From Aromatoleum toluvorans (GTDB lineage: Bacteria > Pseudomonadota > Gammaproteobacteria > Burkholderiales > Rhodocyclaceae), in NCBI RefSeq assembly GCF_012910905.1, contig NZ_WTVN01000019.1, positions 29,564-93,563 on the forward strand: a stretch of DNA of 64,000 nucleotides, in the 5' to 3' direction. The notes under the pieces are model-generated. The model worked only from the letters and a program-made list of their open reading frames with translations, searched no databases and was not told the origin of the DNA. Within the stretch, counting starts at the first letter, position 1; the number at the start of each line of letters is the position of its first letter. This document shows positions 34,861 through 44,677 of this stretch, piece by piece. The translations under genes and the position numbers were made by a program.

Positions 34861-34950
34861 GCGGGCGTGGGAAAGAGCGGATTCCCGTCAGGCAAAACGC
34901 ACGCGACAAACAGCGAACGCGTGCGCGGCAGACGAATCGGCCGTGCCGAA

Positions 34951-35139
34951 TCAGTAGTGCGTATCGTAGTAGTACGCCTTCACCGGCACGCGGGACTCGT
35001 CGTAACGCTTCTGGGTCTCGACGTCCTGCGGCTTGTCCCACCACAGGGCACGGCCCTTCTTCTGCTCGTCGAGTTCCTTCGGATGCTTTTCCAGCCACTC
35101 GCGCATGAACTTGGTGTGATCCGATTCGTACATCGCCAT
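34951..35139 (-). CDS. DUF3460 family small protein
   Basis: 62 residues (MAMYESDHTKFMREWLEKHP start). DUF3460 proteins are short, cytoplasmic, tryptophan-containing and largely restricted to Betaproteobacteria; function unknown. GGAG precedes ATG 35139, so the longer in-frame start at 35157 is unlikely. Confidence 0.8.
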   Translation of the reverse strand: MAMYESDHTKFMREWLEKHPKELDEQKKGRALWWDKPQDVETQKRYDESRVPVKAYYYDTHY

Positions 35140-35224
35140 TTCTTTCTCCCGGTACAAGGCGACGCATTGTAGACGCCCGGCCAGCCGCCGCCAATCCGCG
35201 TACGCAAAACGGGATTCCCTCGCC

Positions 35225-35824
35225 TTACTTCGACAGCAGTTCGTCGATCAGGATCCACGCGGCGGTCGCCCCGAGCAGGGCGGCCATCGTCCAGTTGAAG
35301 GCCCGCAACGCGACCGGGCTCTTCAGGAAGACGCCCATGCGGTCGCCCGCGAGCGCCCACAGCGCGATGCACGGCAGGTTCACCAGTGCGCACCACAGCG
35401 CCAGCTCGCCCGCCGCCTGCCAGCCGCTGCCGCGCGGCAGGAACAGGATCGCGACGTTGAGCACCATCATCCACGCCTTGGGATTGACCCACTGGAACAG
35501 GGCGGCGCCGAAGAAGCCCAGCGGGCGGACCTGGCCGCGCGCGGCCGGCTCGCCGGCGCGTGCCTGGCGCCACGCGAGCCACAGCAGGTAGGCACAGCCG
35601 GCGATCACCAGCGGCACGCGCAGCGCTTCGAGCCACACCATGATCCAGGCCAGCAGGCTCGCGACGAGCACGACCTGCACGCCGTGGCCGATGCTCACGC
35701 CGAGCATGTGCGGCAGGGTGCGGCGGAAACCGAAATTGACGCCGCTCGCCGCGAGCATGAGGTTGTTGGGTCCGGGGGTGACGGACATCGTGAACACGTA
35801 GGTCATCAGGGGCAGATCGAACAT
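35225..35824 (-). CDS. LysE/RhtB-family amino-acid exporter
   Basis: 199 residues with six membrane helices and the family's N-terminal motif TPGPNNLMLAASG. Exports amino acids or derivatives. Divergent from the MocR-type regulator at 35989, with an inverted-repeat operator between them, so the exporter is its probable target. Confidence 0.88.
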   Translation of the reverse strand: MFDLPLMTYVFTMSVTPGPNNLMLAASGVNFGFRRTLPHMLGVSIGHGVQVVLVASLLAWIMVWLEALRVPLVIAGCAYLLWLAWRQARAGEPAARGQVRPLGFFGAALFQWVNPKAWMMVLNVAILFLPRGSGWQAAGELALWCALVNLPCIALWALAGDRMGVFLKSPVALRAFNWTMAALLGATAAWILIDELLSK

Positions 35825-35910
35825 GGTGCCTTCTCCGGGCTGTCTTGCATGTCACCCAGAATAAGGATTCGCACGGCAAGGTTACAGCGCCAGAAAATAG
35901 ATTTTATGCT

Positions 35911-35942
35911 GGACACAGTTTATTCTTCATCGAACTGTATCC
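35911..35942. promoter_or_regulatory. inverted-repeat operator between exporter and MocR gene
   Basis: GGACACAGTT (35911-35920) and AACTGTATCC (35933-35942) are inverted copies, 9 of 10 matching, with a 12-bp spacer (about two helical turns centre to centre). A good candidate for the MocR regulator's own site. Confidence 0.55.
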
Positions 35943-35988
35943 ACCAATTGCAGCGCCGACTGCAACCATTCGCCCCGGAGGCCCCACG

Positions 35989-37422
35989 ATGCTCGACGAC
36001 AGCCAGCCGCTGTACCAGTCCCTCGCGCTGGAGCTGCGCCACGCGATGACCGACGGGCGCCTCGCGAGCGGCGAGCGCCTGCCCTCGGTGCGCGAGGCGG
36101 CGAAGAGCCGCGGGCTGAGCATCAACACCGTGCTCGCGGCCTACCGCCAGCTCGAGGCGCACGGCCTGATCGAGGCGCGGCCGCAGTCGGGCTATTTCGT
36201 GCGCTCGCGCCTGCCGACGCCGCCGGCGCCGCGCTTCGCCGCTGCCAGCACGCTGGCGAAATCCGCGGAAGCCGAGGTCCTCGACCAGATCAGCCGCGTC
36301 GTCGCCGCCCAGGCGAGCCCCGACACGATCGACCTGTCGCTCGCGTGCCCGAAGGGCAGCACCTTCTATCCGGGCGAACGCCTCGGGCGGCTCGTGTCCG
36401 ACCTCGCACGCAGGCGGCCGGAGCTGCTGTCGGACTACAGCCTGCCGCCCGGATCGCTGCTGTTGCGGCGCGAGATCTGTCGCCATGCGCAGGACCTGGC
36501 GATGACGCTGGCGCCCGAGGACATCATCCTCACCAACGGCTGCATGGAGGCGCTGCAGTTCGCGCTGCGCACGGTGACGCGCCCCGGCGACACGATCGCG
36601 CTGGAGTCGCCGACCTACTTCAACCTGATCCCGCTCGCGGAGCGCCTGGGGCTGAAGACGATCGAGGTGCCGACGCATCCCGAGACCGGCATGTCGCTCG
36701 ACGCGCTGGAGCTGCTGCTGTCGGAAAAGCGCGTGCAGGCCGTCGTGACCATGCCCAACGTGCACAATCCGCTCGGCACCAGCATGCCGGTCGAAGGCAA
36801 GCGGCGTCTCGCCGAACTCGCCAACGAGTACCGCGTGCCGGTGATCGAGGACGCGCTGTACGCCGAGCTGCAATACGCGACCCCGCTGCAGCCGGCCGTG
36901 AAGGCCTTCGACCGCGGCGGCTGGGTGATCGTGTGCGCGTCCTACACGAAGACGCTCGCGCCGGGTTTTCGCATCGGCTGGATGGAGGGCGGGCGCTTCC
37001 GGCGGGAACTCAACGACCTCAAGTTCTGCAGCTCGGTCGCGCAGCCCGCGCTGCTGTGCGAGGCGCTGGGCGTGTTCCTGGAAAGCGGCGGCTACGCGCA
37101 GCATCTGCGCCGGCTGCGGCGCACCTACGCGGGGCAGGTCGAGCGCCTGCGCGGCCTGATCGACAGCGCCTTCCCCGCCGGCACGCAGGCGACACGGCCC
37201 ACCGGCGGCTTCCTGCTATGGGTGCAACTGCCCGCGGGCTGCGACTCGAATCGCCTGTTCGACACCGCCCTCGCGCGCGGCATCAGCATCACGCCGGGAC
37301 AGCTGTTCTCGCCCAGCGGGCGCTATACGCGGCACATCCGGCTGTCGGGCTGCTACCCGTTCTCCGATCGGCACGTGCATGCGCTGATGACACTCGGCGA
37401 GCTCGCGCGGCAGCAGTCATGA
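35989..37422 (+). CDS. MocR/PdxR-type GntR regulator with aminotransferase domain
   Basis: 477 residues: N-terminal winged helix (LPSVREAAKSRGLSINTVLAAYRQL) and a fold-I PLP aminotransferase domain with the PLP lysine in CASYTKTLAPGFRIGW. CGGAGG precedes ATG 35989. MocR proteins sense amino acids, pyridoxal phosphate or related effectors. Likely controls the divergent LysE gene. The 3' end overlaps the convergent COG0523 gene by 6 bp. Confidence 0.9.
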   Translation: MLDDSQPLYQSLALELRHAMTDGRLASGERLPSVREAAKSRGLSINTVLAAYRQLEAHGLIEARPQSGYFVRSRLPTPPAPRFAAASTLAKSAEAEVLDQISRVVAAQASPDTIDLSLACPKGSTFYPGERLGRLVSDLARRRPELLSDYSLPPGSLLLRREICRHAQDLAMTLAPEDIILTNGCMEALQFALRTVTRPGDTIALESPTYFNLIPLAERLGLKTIEVPTHPETGMSLDALELLLSEKRVQAVVTMPNVHNPLGTSMPVEGKRRLAELANEYRVPVIEDALYAELQYATPLQPAVKAFDRGGWVIVCASYTKTLAPGFRIGWMEGGRFRRELNDLKFCSSVAQPALLCEALGVFLESGGYAQHLRRLRRTYAGQVERLRGLIDSAFPAGTQATRPTGGFLLWVQLPAGCDSNRLFDTALARGISITPGQLFSPSGRYTRHIRLSGCYPFSDRHVHALMTLGELARQQS

Positions 37423-38523
37423 GCAGGGCTGGCCGCAGAAGCTCGACAGGATGCTGACGACCTCCTCGCGCGCGAGGTCGCGCACGATGAAGACGAGGCG
37501 GCTCCGGCGGTCGTCGTAGGGCGGGCCATCGGGCCACGCGGGCAGGCTGCTGGTCGGATAGGCGACGTGCTGCACGCACTGCACGACGCGCGGCAGCGGG
37601 TCGCCGGCGACGTTCAGCAGGCCCTTGATGCGCAGGATGCGCGCACCATACACCTGCAGGATCAGGCCGAGGCCGTCGGAGAAGCCCAGCCAGTCGAGCG
37701 GCGCGTCGAAACGCAGCACGTAGCTCGTGACGTGCTCGTCGTGGCGCGCCTCGTGGCCTTGCGCGGGGGCAGATTTCGCACCCGGCTTGCGCCATGCCGG
37801 CGCCGCTGCGGCCTGCGCGCGCACGCGCTCGTCGCCGAGCCAGCGCGCGACGTCCGGGATCTTGCCCGCGGGATCGTACAGGCCGCAGCCCGACACCGCC
37901 GCAGCGGGCACTTCGCCGCGGAACACCTCGATCTGCTGTGCGCCCGGGTTCAGCGTCGCGAGCCGCGCTGCGAGTGCCGCGCGCTCGTCCTCGCCCGCGA
38001 GGTCGCACTTGGTCAGCAACAGGCGGTCGGCCATCGCGACCTGACGCACCGCCTCGCGGTGGCGGTCGAGTTGGCCCTGGCCGTGCGTCGCGTCCACCGC
38101 GGTGATCACGCCGTCGCAGCGGTAGCGCTCGGCGATGAAGGGCTCCTGCATCAGCGTGTAGATCACCGGCGCGGGGTCGGCGAGGCCCGTGGTCTCGACC
38201 AGCACGCGTTCGAGGCCGGGAATCTCGCGCCGCAGCGCGCGCATGAAGAGGTTCTTCAGCGCTTTCACAAGATCGCCCTGCACGCTGCAGCACACGCAGC
38301 CGGAATCGAGCACGACGAGGGTCTCGTCGACCTTGTCGACGAGGTGGTGATCGACCGCGACTTCGCCGAATTCGTTGATCAGCACCGCGGCGCGCGCCAT
38401 CGCGGGGTCGCGCAGCAGGTGGTTGAGCAGGGTCGTCTTGCCGGCACCGAGGAAGCCGGTCAGCAGGGTGACGGGAATGCGGCGGTCGCCGCCGTCCGCG
38501 GCGTCGGGCCGGGCGTGAGCCAT
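37417..38523 (-). CDS. COG0523 (CobW/ZNG-type) GTPase metallochaperone
   Basis: 368 residues: Walker A GFLGAGKTT (23-31), metal-binding GCVCCSVQGD (Cys 76, 78, 79), base-recognition TKCDL, and a CobW_C domain. Family members deliver zinc or other metals to client proteins. The substrate is not evident here; a His-rich segment (GHEARHDEHV) near 255 may bind metal. Confidence 0.9.
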   Translation of the reverse strand: MAHARPDAADGGDRRIPVTLLTGFLGAGKTTLLNHLLRDPAMARAAVLINEFGEVAVDHHLVDKVDETLVVLDSGCVCCSVQGDLVKALKNLFMRALRREIPGLERVLVETTGLADPAPVIYTLMQEPFIAERYRCDGVITAVDATHGQGQLDRHREAVRQVAMADRLLLTKCDLAGEDERAALAARLATLNPGAQQIEVFRGEVPAAAVSGCGLYDPAGKIPDVARWLGDERVRAQAAAAPAWRKPGAKSAPAQGHEARHDEHVTSYVLRFDAPLDWLGFSDGLGLILQVYGARILRIKGLLNVAGDPLPRVVQCVQHVAYPTSSLPAWPDGPPYDDRRSRLVFIVRDLAREEVVSILSSFCGQPCS

Positions 38524-38524
38524 C

Positions 38525-40729
38525 TCAGGCGCGCGCGTCGCTCTTCGGGCGCGCGATGCGCACGATCTCCGGCACCCGCCGCACGCCGCGCATCACGCGC
38601 GCGAGGTGCATGCGGTCGCGCACCTGCACGGTCAGGTTCATCGCCGTGTACAGGCCGCCCTGCTCGTTGTCCATCGACACGTTCTGGATGTTGCAGTCCG
38701 CGTCGGCGATCGCGCTGGCGACGCGCGCGAGCACGCCGCGCACGTTCTTCGTCAGCACGCGGATCGTGACGTCGAACAGGCGGTCCTCGCCGGCCTCCCA
38801 CTCGACATCCACCCAGCGCCCGCGGTCGCCGCGCACCTTCGAGGCCACCGGGCAGTCGTGCAGGTGCACTTCCAGCCCCTGGCCCTTGCGGATCACGCCG
38901 ATGATCGGGTCGCCGGGGATCGGCTGGCAGCAGCGCGCGAGCTGCACCGCGATGCCCTCGCTGCCGCGGATCAGGATCGCACCGGCGGGCTTCGGCTTGA
39001 TGACGTCGGGGCGGCCGGACTCCTGGTCCTGCGCCTGCGCGAGGCGCCGCGCGACGATCGCCGGCAGTCGCCGCCCCAGGCCGACGTCGGCGAACACGTC
39101 CTTCTTCGAGCGCACGCCGCGGTCGCGCAGGAAGCGGTCCCACGCGAAGGTGCTGATCTGGCCCAGCGTGAGGCCGTGCGGGCGCAGCGCCTGGTTGAGC
39201 AGGCGTTCGCCCAGCGTCACCGATTCCTCCTGCTGCGCGCCCTTGAGGAAGTGGCGGATCTGCGCGCGCGCCTTGCCGGTGCGCACGTACGCGAGCCAGG
39301 CCGGGTTGGGGTTGGCGTGCGCGGCGGTGATGATCTCGATCTGGTCGCCGTTCCTGAGCTCGGTGCGCAGCGGCATCAGGTCGCCGTTGATGCGGCAGGC
39401 GACGCAGCGGTTGCCGATGTCGGTATGCACCGCGTAGGCGAAATCGACCGGCGTCGAGCCCTTCAGCAACGACAGGATGCGGCCCTTGGGCGTGAACACA
39501 TAGACCTCACCGGGGAAGAGGTCGATCTTCACGTGCTCGAGGAATTCGGTCGCCTCGCCCGAGGTCGATTGCAGCTCCAGCAGCGACTGCAGCCACGAGT
39601 GCGTCTTCTGCTGCAGCTCGGTGAGCGTCTTCTCGTCTTCCTTGTACAGCCAGTGCGACGCGACGCCGCTCTCGGCGATGTGGTGCATCTCGGCGGTGCG
39701 GATCTGCACCTCGACCGGCGTGCCGAAGGGGCCGATCAGCGTCGTGTGCAGCGACTGGTAGCCGTTCGCCTTGGGGATCGCGATGTAGTCCTTGAACTTG
39801 CCCGGCACCGGCTTGTACATCGAGTGCAGCGCGCCCATCGCGAGGTAGCAGGCCGGCACGTCGCGCACGATCACGCGGAAGCCGTAGATGTCGAGCACCT
39901 GCGAGAAGGACAGGTGCTTCTCGGCCATCTTGCGGTAGATCGAGAACAGGTGCTTCTCGCGCCCGCGCACTTCGGCGGCGATGTGCCACTGCGGCAGCCG
40001 CTCCTCGATCGACTGCAGCACCTTGCCGACGACCTCGCGCCGGTTGCCGCGCGCCGCCTTGATCGCGCGCGACAGCACGCGGAAGCGCATCGGGTACTTG
40101 TGCTCGAACGACAGTTCCTGCAGCTCGCGGTACAGGTTGTTGAGGCCCAGGCGGTTGGCGATCGGCGCGTAGATCTCCAGCGTCTCGCTGGCGATGCGGC
40201 GCCGCTTGGCCGGGCGCACGCATTGCAGCGTGCGCATGTTGTGCATGCGGTCGGCGAGCTTGACCAGGATCACGCGCAGGTCGCTCGCCATCGCCAGCAG
40301 CATCTTGCGGAAGTTCTCGGCCTGCGCCTCTTCCTGCGAACGGAATTCGATCTTGTCGAGCTTGGAGAGGCCGTCGACGAGCTCGGCGGTGGTCTTGCCG
40401 AAGCGCTCGGCGATCTCCTGCTTGGAGATGTGGGTGTCCTCCATGACGTCATGGAGGAGCGCGGCCATCAGCGCCTGCGGGTCGAGGTGCCAGTCGGCGA
40501 CGATGTCGGCGACCGCGACCGGGTGCGAGATGTAGGGGTCGCCGCTGATGCGGAACTGCCCCTCGTGGGCGCTCGCGGCGAAATGGTAGGCCGCCTCGAC
40601 GCGGCCAACGTCCTCCGGCTTCAGGTAGGTCGCCAGCTTCGCCTTGAGTTCGGCGAAGTCGAGCGACAGCACGCTCGAGGCGGGAGGACGGAAAGGTTCG
40701 GGGGCGGGAACCGCAGCGGCTGCTTCCAT
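38525..40729 (-). CDS. spoT: SpoT/Rel bifunctional (p)ppGpp synthetase/hydrolase
   Basis: 734 residues: HD hydrolase domain (HP at 69-70, H93-D94 in LLHDVMEDT), synthetase region (YGFRVIVRDVPACYLAMGALH), TGS domain (VYVFTPKGRILSLLKGSTPVDFAYAVHT) and C-terminal ACT domain. Controls the stringent alarmone. ATG 40729 follows the rpoZ gene. Standard gmk-rpoZ-spoT order. Confidence 0.96.
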   Translation of the reverse strand: MEAAAAVPAPEPFRPPASSVLSLDFAELKAKLATYLKPEDVGRVEAAYHFAASAHEGQFRISGDPYISHPVAVADIVADWHLDPQALMAALLHDVMEDTHISKQEIAERFGKTTAELVDGLSKLDKIEFRSQEEAQAENFRKMLLAMASDLRVILVKLADRMHNMRTLQCVRPAKRRRIASETLEIYAPIANRLGLNNLYRELQELSFEHKYPMRFRVLSRAIKAARGNRREVVGKVLQSIEERLPQWHIAAEVRGREKHLFSIYRKMAEKHLSFSQVLDIYGFRVIVRDVPACYLAMGALHSMYKPVPGKFKDYIAIPKANGYQSLHTTLIGPFGTPVEVQIRTAEMHHIAESGVASHWLYKEDEKTLTELQQKTHSWLQSLLELQSTSGEATEFLEHVKIDLFPGEVYVFTPKGRILSLLKGSTPVDFAYAVHTDIGNRCVACRINGDLMPLRTELRNGDQIEIITAAHANPNPAWLAYVRTGKARAQIRHFLKGAQQEESVTLGERLLNQALRPHGLTLGQISTFAWDRFLRDRGVRSKKDVFADVGLGRRLPAIVARRLAQAQDQESGRPDVIKPKPAGAILIRGSEGIAVQLARCCQPIPGDPIIGVIRKGQGLEVHLHDCPVASKVRGDRGRWVDVEWEAGEDRLFDVTIRVLTKNVRGVLARVASAIADADCNIQNVSMDNEQGGLYTAMNLTVQVRDRMHLARVMRGVRRVPEIVRIARPKSDARA

Positions 40730-40761
40730 GACGGCACGACTCCCGGCTCCCCGTGCGGGGA

Positions 40762-40977
40762 TCAGGCCTGCCCGCGGTTTAGGACTTCCAGGCCGACCTT
40801 GCCGGCGGCGATCTCGCGCAGGGCGATCACGGTCGGCTTGTCCTTGTCGCTCTTGTCGATTTCGACCTGCGGCGTCGAGCCGATCGTGATCTGGCGGGCG
40901 CGATAGGTCGCGGCCAGGGTCAGCTGGAAGCGGTTGGGGATCTTTTTGAGGCAATCCTCGATGGTGACACGAGCCAT
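40762..40977 (-). CDS. rpoZ: RNA polymerase omega subunit
   Basis: 71 residues starting [19 protein letters not shown], with [13 protein letters not shown]; the omega signature. Lies between gmk (3 bp gap) and spoT. Confidence 0.97.
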   Translation of the reverse strand: MARVTIEDCLKKIPNRFQLTLAATYRARQITIGSTPQVEIDKSDKDKPTVIALREIAAGKVGLEVLNRGQA

Positions 40978-40980
40978 GTT

Positions 40981-41595
40981 TCAGTCCTGTTCAAGAAAAT
41001 CGAAGTACTGCTGGTGCCGCACGCGCTGGCGCCCGTAGCGCAGCCGCGACGCCCGCACCACCGCGACGAGGTCGCCGATGGCGTTTTGCAGATCGTCATT
41101 CAGTATAACGTAGTCGAATTCCCCTACATGCCGCATCTCGCCGCGCGCGCCCAGCAGGCGCCGGGCAATCACCTCCTCGCTGTCGGTGCCGCGGCCGCGC
41201 AGGCGCGACTCGAGCTCTTCCACCGAAGGCGGCAGCACGAACACGCCCACCGCGTCGGGGAAGCTCTTGCGCACCTGCTGCGCGCCCTGCCAGTCGATCT
41301 CGAGCAGGATGTCGCGCCCGGCGGCGATCTGGTCCTTCAGCCAGACCCTGGACGTCGCATAGTAGTTTCCATGCACCTCGGCCCATTCGAGGAACTCGCC
41401 GCGGTCGCGCAGCGTGCGGAAGGTGCCGACGTCGACGAAGTGGTACTCGCGCCCGTCCTGCTCGCCGGGGCGCGGCGCGCGCGTGGTGTAGGACACCGAC
41501 AGGTGCATCTGCGGGTCGCGCTCGAGCAGCCCGCGCACGAGGGTCGTCTTGCCGGCGCCGGACGGCGCAGTGATGATGATCAGGGTACCGGGCAT
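40981..41595 (-). CDS. gmk: guanylate kinase
   Basis: 204 residues: P-loop APSGAGKTT (about 9-17), guanylate-binding region (SVSYTTRAPRPGEQDGREYHF), LEIDWQGAQQV. Converts GMP to GDP. ATG 41595 chosen by family N-terminus (MPGTLIIITAPSG). The 191-bp gap to the divergent esterase gene holds their promoters. Confidence 0.96.
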   Translation of the reverse strand: MPGTLIIITAPSGAGKTTLVRGLLERDPQMHLSVSYTTRAPRPGEQDGREYHFVDVGTFRTLRDRGEFLEWAEVHGNYYATSRVWLKDQIAAGRDILLEIDWQGAQQVRKSFPDAVGVFVLPPSVEELESRLRGRGTDSEEVIARRLLGARGEMRHVGEFDYVILNDDLQNAIGDLVAVVRASRLRYGRQRVRHQQYFDFLEQD

Positions 41596-41795
41596 GGATT
41601 TCGCACGCCGCGTCGCCGAAGACGCGGCCTCCGTGGTTCGCTGGTGGTCCGTTGCCGGCACGCGCCGGCCTCGCCGTAAGGGGAATCGTCATTGTGCCAG
41701 CCGCCGTGACGCGACGCCAAACCCCGCATGGCAAAGGCTGATGTCCCCCGGCGAAAACCGCCCCGGATGCACCCGGATCGACTATCGTGCACACC

Positions 41796-42875
41796 ATGTC
41801 CCGCTACCGCCACGTCATTTCCCGACTGCTCTGCGTACTCGGCCTGAGCGCGCTTGCGGGCGCCGGCGTCGCCGCGGAAGCGCCGCCCCTGCCCGCGCTG
41901 GGCGCCAGCCTCGACCGGCTGACGGTGTCGGGCGTCTCGTCGGGGGGCTACATGGCGGTGCAGTTCCAGGTCGCCCATTCGGCGCTGGTGACGGGTGCCG
42001 GCATCCTCGCCGCCGGCCCCTACGACTGCGCCGCGGGCAGCGTGTGGCGGGCGCTCAACAACTGCATGAACCCCGGCAGCGGCGCCCGCGCGCCCGACGC
42101 CGACACCACCTTCGCCCGCGTGCAGGCGGCCGCCGGCGCGCAGCGCATCGATCCCGCCACCGGACTGCAGGACGACCGGGTGTGGGTGTTCGCCGGCGGC
42201 GCCGACCGCACCGTCGAACGCCCCGTGGTCGACGCCCTGCTCGCCTTCTACCGGCGCGTGCTGCCCGGCGACGCGATCCGCTTCGTCGCGGTCGGCGAGG
42301 CCGGTCACGCGATGATGTCGATCGCCGATCCGCAGCCGAACGCCTGCGCGACCTCGGAGCCGCCCTTCATCAACCGCTGCGGCGACCTCGACGCCGCGGG
42401 CGAACTGCTCGCGCATCTGCTCGGACCGCTCGCGCCGCGCAGCGCAGCCCCCGCCGGGGAGCTGCTCGCCTTCGACCAGCGCCCCTTCACCGGCCGGGCA
42501 CCGATCGACCTGAGCCTCGCCGACCGCGGCTACGCGTACGTGCCGGGCGAATGCCGCAGCGGCGGGTGTCGCGTGCATGTCGCCTTCCACGGCTGCCGCC
42601 AGGGCGAGGCCGAGGTCGGCCGCCGCTTCGTCGACGGCGCCGGCTACAATGAATGGGCCGACAGCAACCGGCTGATCGTGCTGTACCCCCAGGTCCGGCC
42701 GCGCAACGGCTTCGCCTGGGGATCGCTGCGCTGGGTGTATAACCCGAAAGGCTGCTGGGACTGGTGGGGCTACGCGGACCCCGACTACGCGACTCGTAAC
42801 GGCGGACAGATCAAGGCGGTGCGGGCGATGCTCGAACGCCTCGCCACACCCCTGCCGCCCTCGCCGGAGCGCTGA
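41796..42875 (+). CDS. exported PHB depolymerase-family esterase
   Basis: 359 residues: signal peptide (about 1-28), lipase box GVSSG with Ser48, AFHGCRQ block typical of polyhydroxybutyrate depolymerases, a late DWWGYADPDYATRNGGQ segment. A secreted or periplasmic serine esterase acting on poly(3-hydroxybutyrate) or a related ester. Several cysteines may form disulfides. ATG 41796 preferred to the in-frame GTG at 41787. Confidence 0.8.
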   Translation: MSRYRHVISRLLCVLGLSALAGAGVAAEAPPLPALGASLDRLTVSGVSSGGYMAVQFQVAHSALVTGAGILAAGPYDCAAGSVWRALNNCMNPGSGARAPDADTTFARVQAAAGAQRIDPATGLQDDRVWVFAGGADRTVERPVVDALLAFYRRVLPGDAIRFVAVGEAGHAMMSIADPQPNACATSEPPFINRCGDLDAAGELLAHLLGPLAPRSAAPAGELLAFDQRPFTGRAPIDLSLADRGYAYVPGECRSGGCRVHVAFHGCRQGEAEVGRRFVDGAGYNEWADSNRLIVLYPQVRPRNGFAWGSLRWVYNPKGCWDWWGYADPDYATRNGGQIKAVRAMLERLATPLPPSPER

Positions 42876-42880
42876 ACGAC

Positions 42881-43909
42881 ATGGACGCCCACGAGCTGCT
42901 CGGCCTCGCGCCGGGCGCCAGCGCGCACGACATCAAGCGCGCCTTCCGCCGCCTGGCGATGCTGTGGCACCCGGACCGCAACCCCGACCCGCATGCGCTG
43001 GAGCATTTCAAGGCCCTGCGGGCGGCGTACGAAACCCTGCTGGACGGCCTGGCGGCGGGGAGCGACGAAGCGCCCGCCGCGAGCGATGACGATGCCGAGC
43101 CGGCGGACGAAGGCCGCGACGCAGCCGGCGGCACGCGCGGCGCGGACCGTCACCATGACCTCACGCTCACGATCGAGGCGGCCTTCCACGGCGGCGAACG
43201 CACCATCGACGTCGGTGACGAGGGGACCTGCGACGCGTGCGACGGCAGCGGCGAGGAAGTGCTGCGCCATACGCGGCTGTGCGCGCACTGCCACGGCACC
43301 GGCCGCGTGCATGGCCGCACCGGCCTGGTCGCATGCCGGTACTGCGCGGGCCGCGGCTACCTGACGAAACAGGCCTGCCCGAGCTGCCATGGCAGCGGGC
43401 GCCAGCGCACGCTGCGTCCGGTGATCGCCCACCTGCCGGCCGGCCTGCTCGATGGCGATGAAATCCGCGTCGCCGGCGCGGGGGATCCGGTTGCCGGCGC
43501 CCCGTCCGGCGACCTGATCCTGCACATCCGGCACCTGCCGCACGCGCTGTATCGGCTCGAGGGCCGCAACCTGGTGCTGGAACGGCCGGTCAGTGCGCTG
43601 CGGATGCTGATCGGGGGAGAACTGGCGATTCCGCTGCCGGGCGGCACGCGCACGCTCAGGCTGGAAGCCGGCACTGCGGCCGCCCGCACGCTGCGGGTCG
43701 CGGGAGCGGGCTTTCCGGGACGCAAGGGGCAGGCGGCGGGCGACCTGATCGTGCATCTGGTGCCGGTGCTGCCCGAGGCGCCGGATGCCGGGATGCGCGG
43801 ACTGCTCGAACAGCTCGACACGCTCGTCACCGCGAATCATTCCCGCCACCTGCCGGATGTGGCACTCTGGGAAGCGCGCTGGCTGCACGACACGCCGGAC
43901 GTCCCCTAG
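42881..43909 (+). CDS. DnaJ-like co-chaperone with zinc fingers
   Basis: 342 residues: J domain (about 1-60) with intact HPD (LWHPDRN), then an acidic Ala/Asp/Glu linker instead of a Gly/Phe region, and CTD with four zinc motifs (CDACDGSG, CAHCHGTG, CRYCAGRG, CPSCHGSG). C-terminal substrate-binding beta domains follow. Likely an Hsp70 partner, but not the main DnaJ because the linker differs. Starts 5 bp after the esterase stop. Confidence 0.88.
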   Translation: MDAHELLGLAPGASAHDIKRAFRRLAMLWHPDRNPDPHALEHFKALRAAYETLLDGLAAGSDEAPAASDDDAEPADEGRDAAGGTRGADRHHDLTLTIEAAFHGGERTIDVGDEGTCDACDGSGEEVLRHTRLCAHCHGTGRVHGRTGLVACRYCAGRGYLTKQACPSCHGSGRQRTLRPVIAHLPAGLLDGDEIRVAGAGDPVAGAPSGDLILHIRHLPHALYRLEGRNLVLERPVSALRMLIGGELAIPLPGGTRTLRLEAGTAAARTLRVAGAGFPGRKGQAAGDLIVHLVPVLPEAPDAGMRGLLEQLDTLVTANHSRHLPDVALWEARWLHDTPDVP

Positions 43910-43993
43910 GGCGCTCGCGGAGACGGCCAGGCAACCCGCGCGTGCCGCGTTCAGGCGGGCAGACGGCCCGCCCCATCACCTCAACTGCACTCC

Positions 43994-44656
43994 ATGATCC
44001 TCGACATCGACTTCGTCTCCGACTTCATCTGCCCCTGGTGCTTCCTCGGCAGGACGCGTCTCGTCCGCGCGCTCGAACAGGTCCGCGCCACCCACGCGGA
44101 CCTCGAAGTGCGCGTGAACTGGCTGCCCTTCTTCCTCAATCCGGACACGCCCGCCGCGGGCGAGCCCTATCGCCCCTACCTCGAGGCGAAATTCGGCGGG
44201 CGCCGCGGCGTCGACGAGATGCTCGGCCGCATCGCCGCGGCCGCCGCGCCCGATGGCCTGCAGTTCGCGTTCGACCGCATCGCGACGCGCCCCAACACGC
44301 TCCCCGCGCACCGCCTGACCTACCGCGCGCAGTCGCAGGGGCACACGGCGGCGCAGATCAACGCCCTCGGCGAGGCGCTGTTCGCGGCGCATTTCCAGCA
44401 GGGGCGGGACATCGGCGACATCGCGACGCTGGTCGACATCGCGGCCGAGACGGCGGGGGACGACCGCGAGGACGTCCAGGCCTACCTGGAGAGCGACGAG
44501 GATGCGGCGACGGTCCGGCGTATGGCGGGCCAGTTGCAGAAGCAGGGCGTCAACGGCGTGCCCTTCTTCATCTTCAACCGCCGCCTCGCGGTCTCCGGCG
44601 CGCAGACCCCCGCGGTGCTGGGCGCGGCAGTCCTGCAGTCTCTGCAGAACGCCTGA
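43994..44656 (+). CDS. FrnE-like DsbA-family oxidoreductase
   Basis: 220 residues, no signal peptide. Thioredoxin-like with CPWC at 13-16 and cis-Pro in GVNGVPFFIFN. FrnE/2-hydroxychromene-carboxylate-isomerase-like cytoplasmic DsbA proteins act in disulfide handling or thiol isomerisation. ATG 43994. Confidence 0.9.
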   Translation: MILDIDFVSDFICPWCFLGRTRLVRALEQVRATHADLEVRVNWLPFFLNPDTPAAGEPYRPYLEAKFGGRRGVDEMLGRIAAAAAPDGLQFAFDRIATRPNTLPAHRLTYRAQSQGHTAAQINALGEALFAAHFQQGRDIGDIATLVDIAAETAGDDREDVQAYLESDEDAATVRRMAGQLQKQGVNGVPFFIFNRRLAVSGAQTPAVLGAAVLQSLQNA

Positions 44657-44677
44657 ACGCGGCGGAGCGCCGCCGGC

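Noticed and set aside
38606..40906. 766-codon open frame opposite spoT
   Set aside because: Antisense shadow; no recognisable domain, and spoT is full length.
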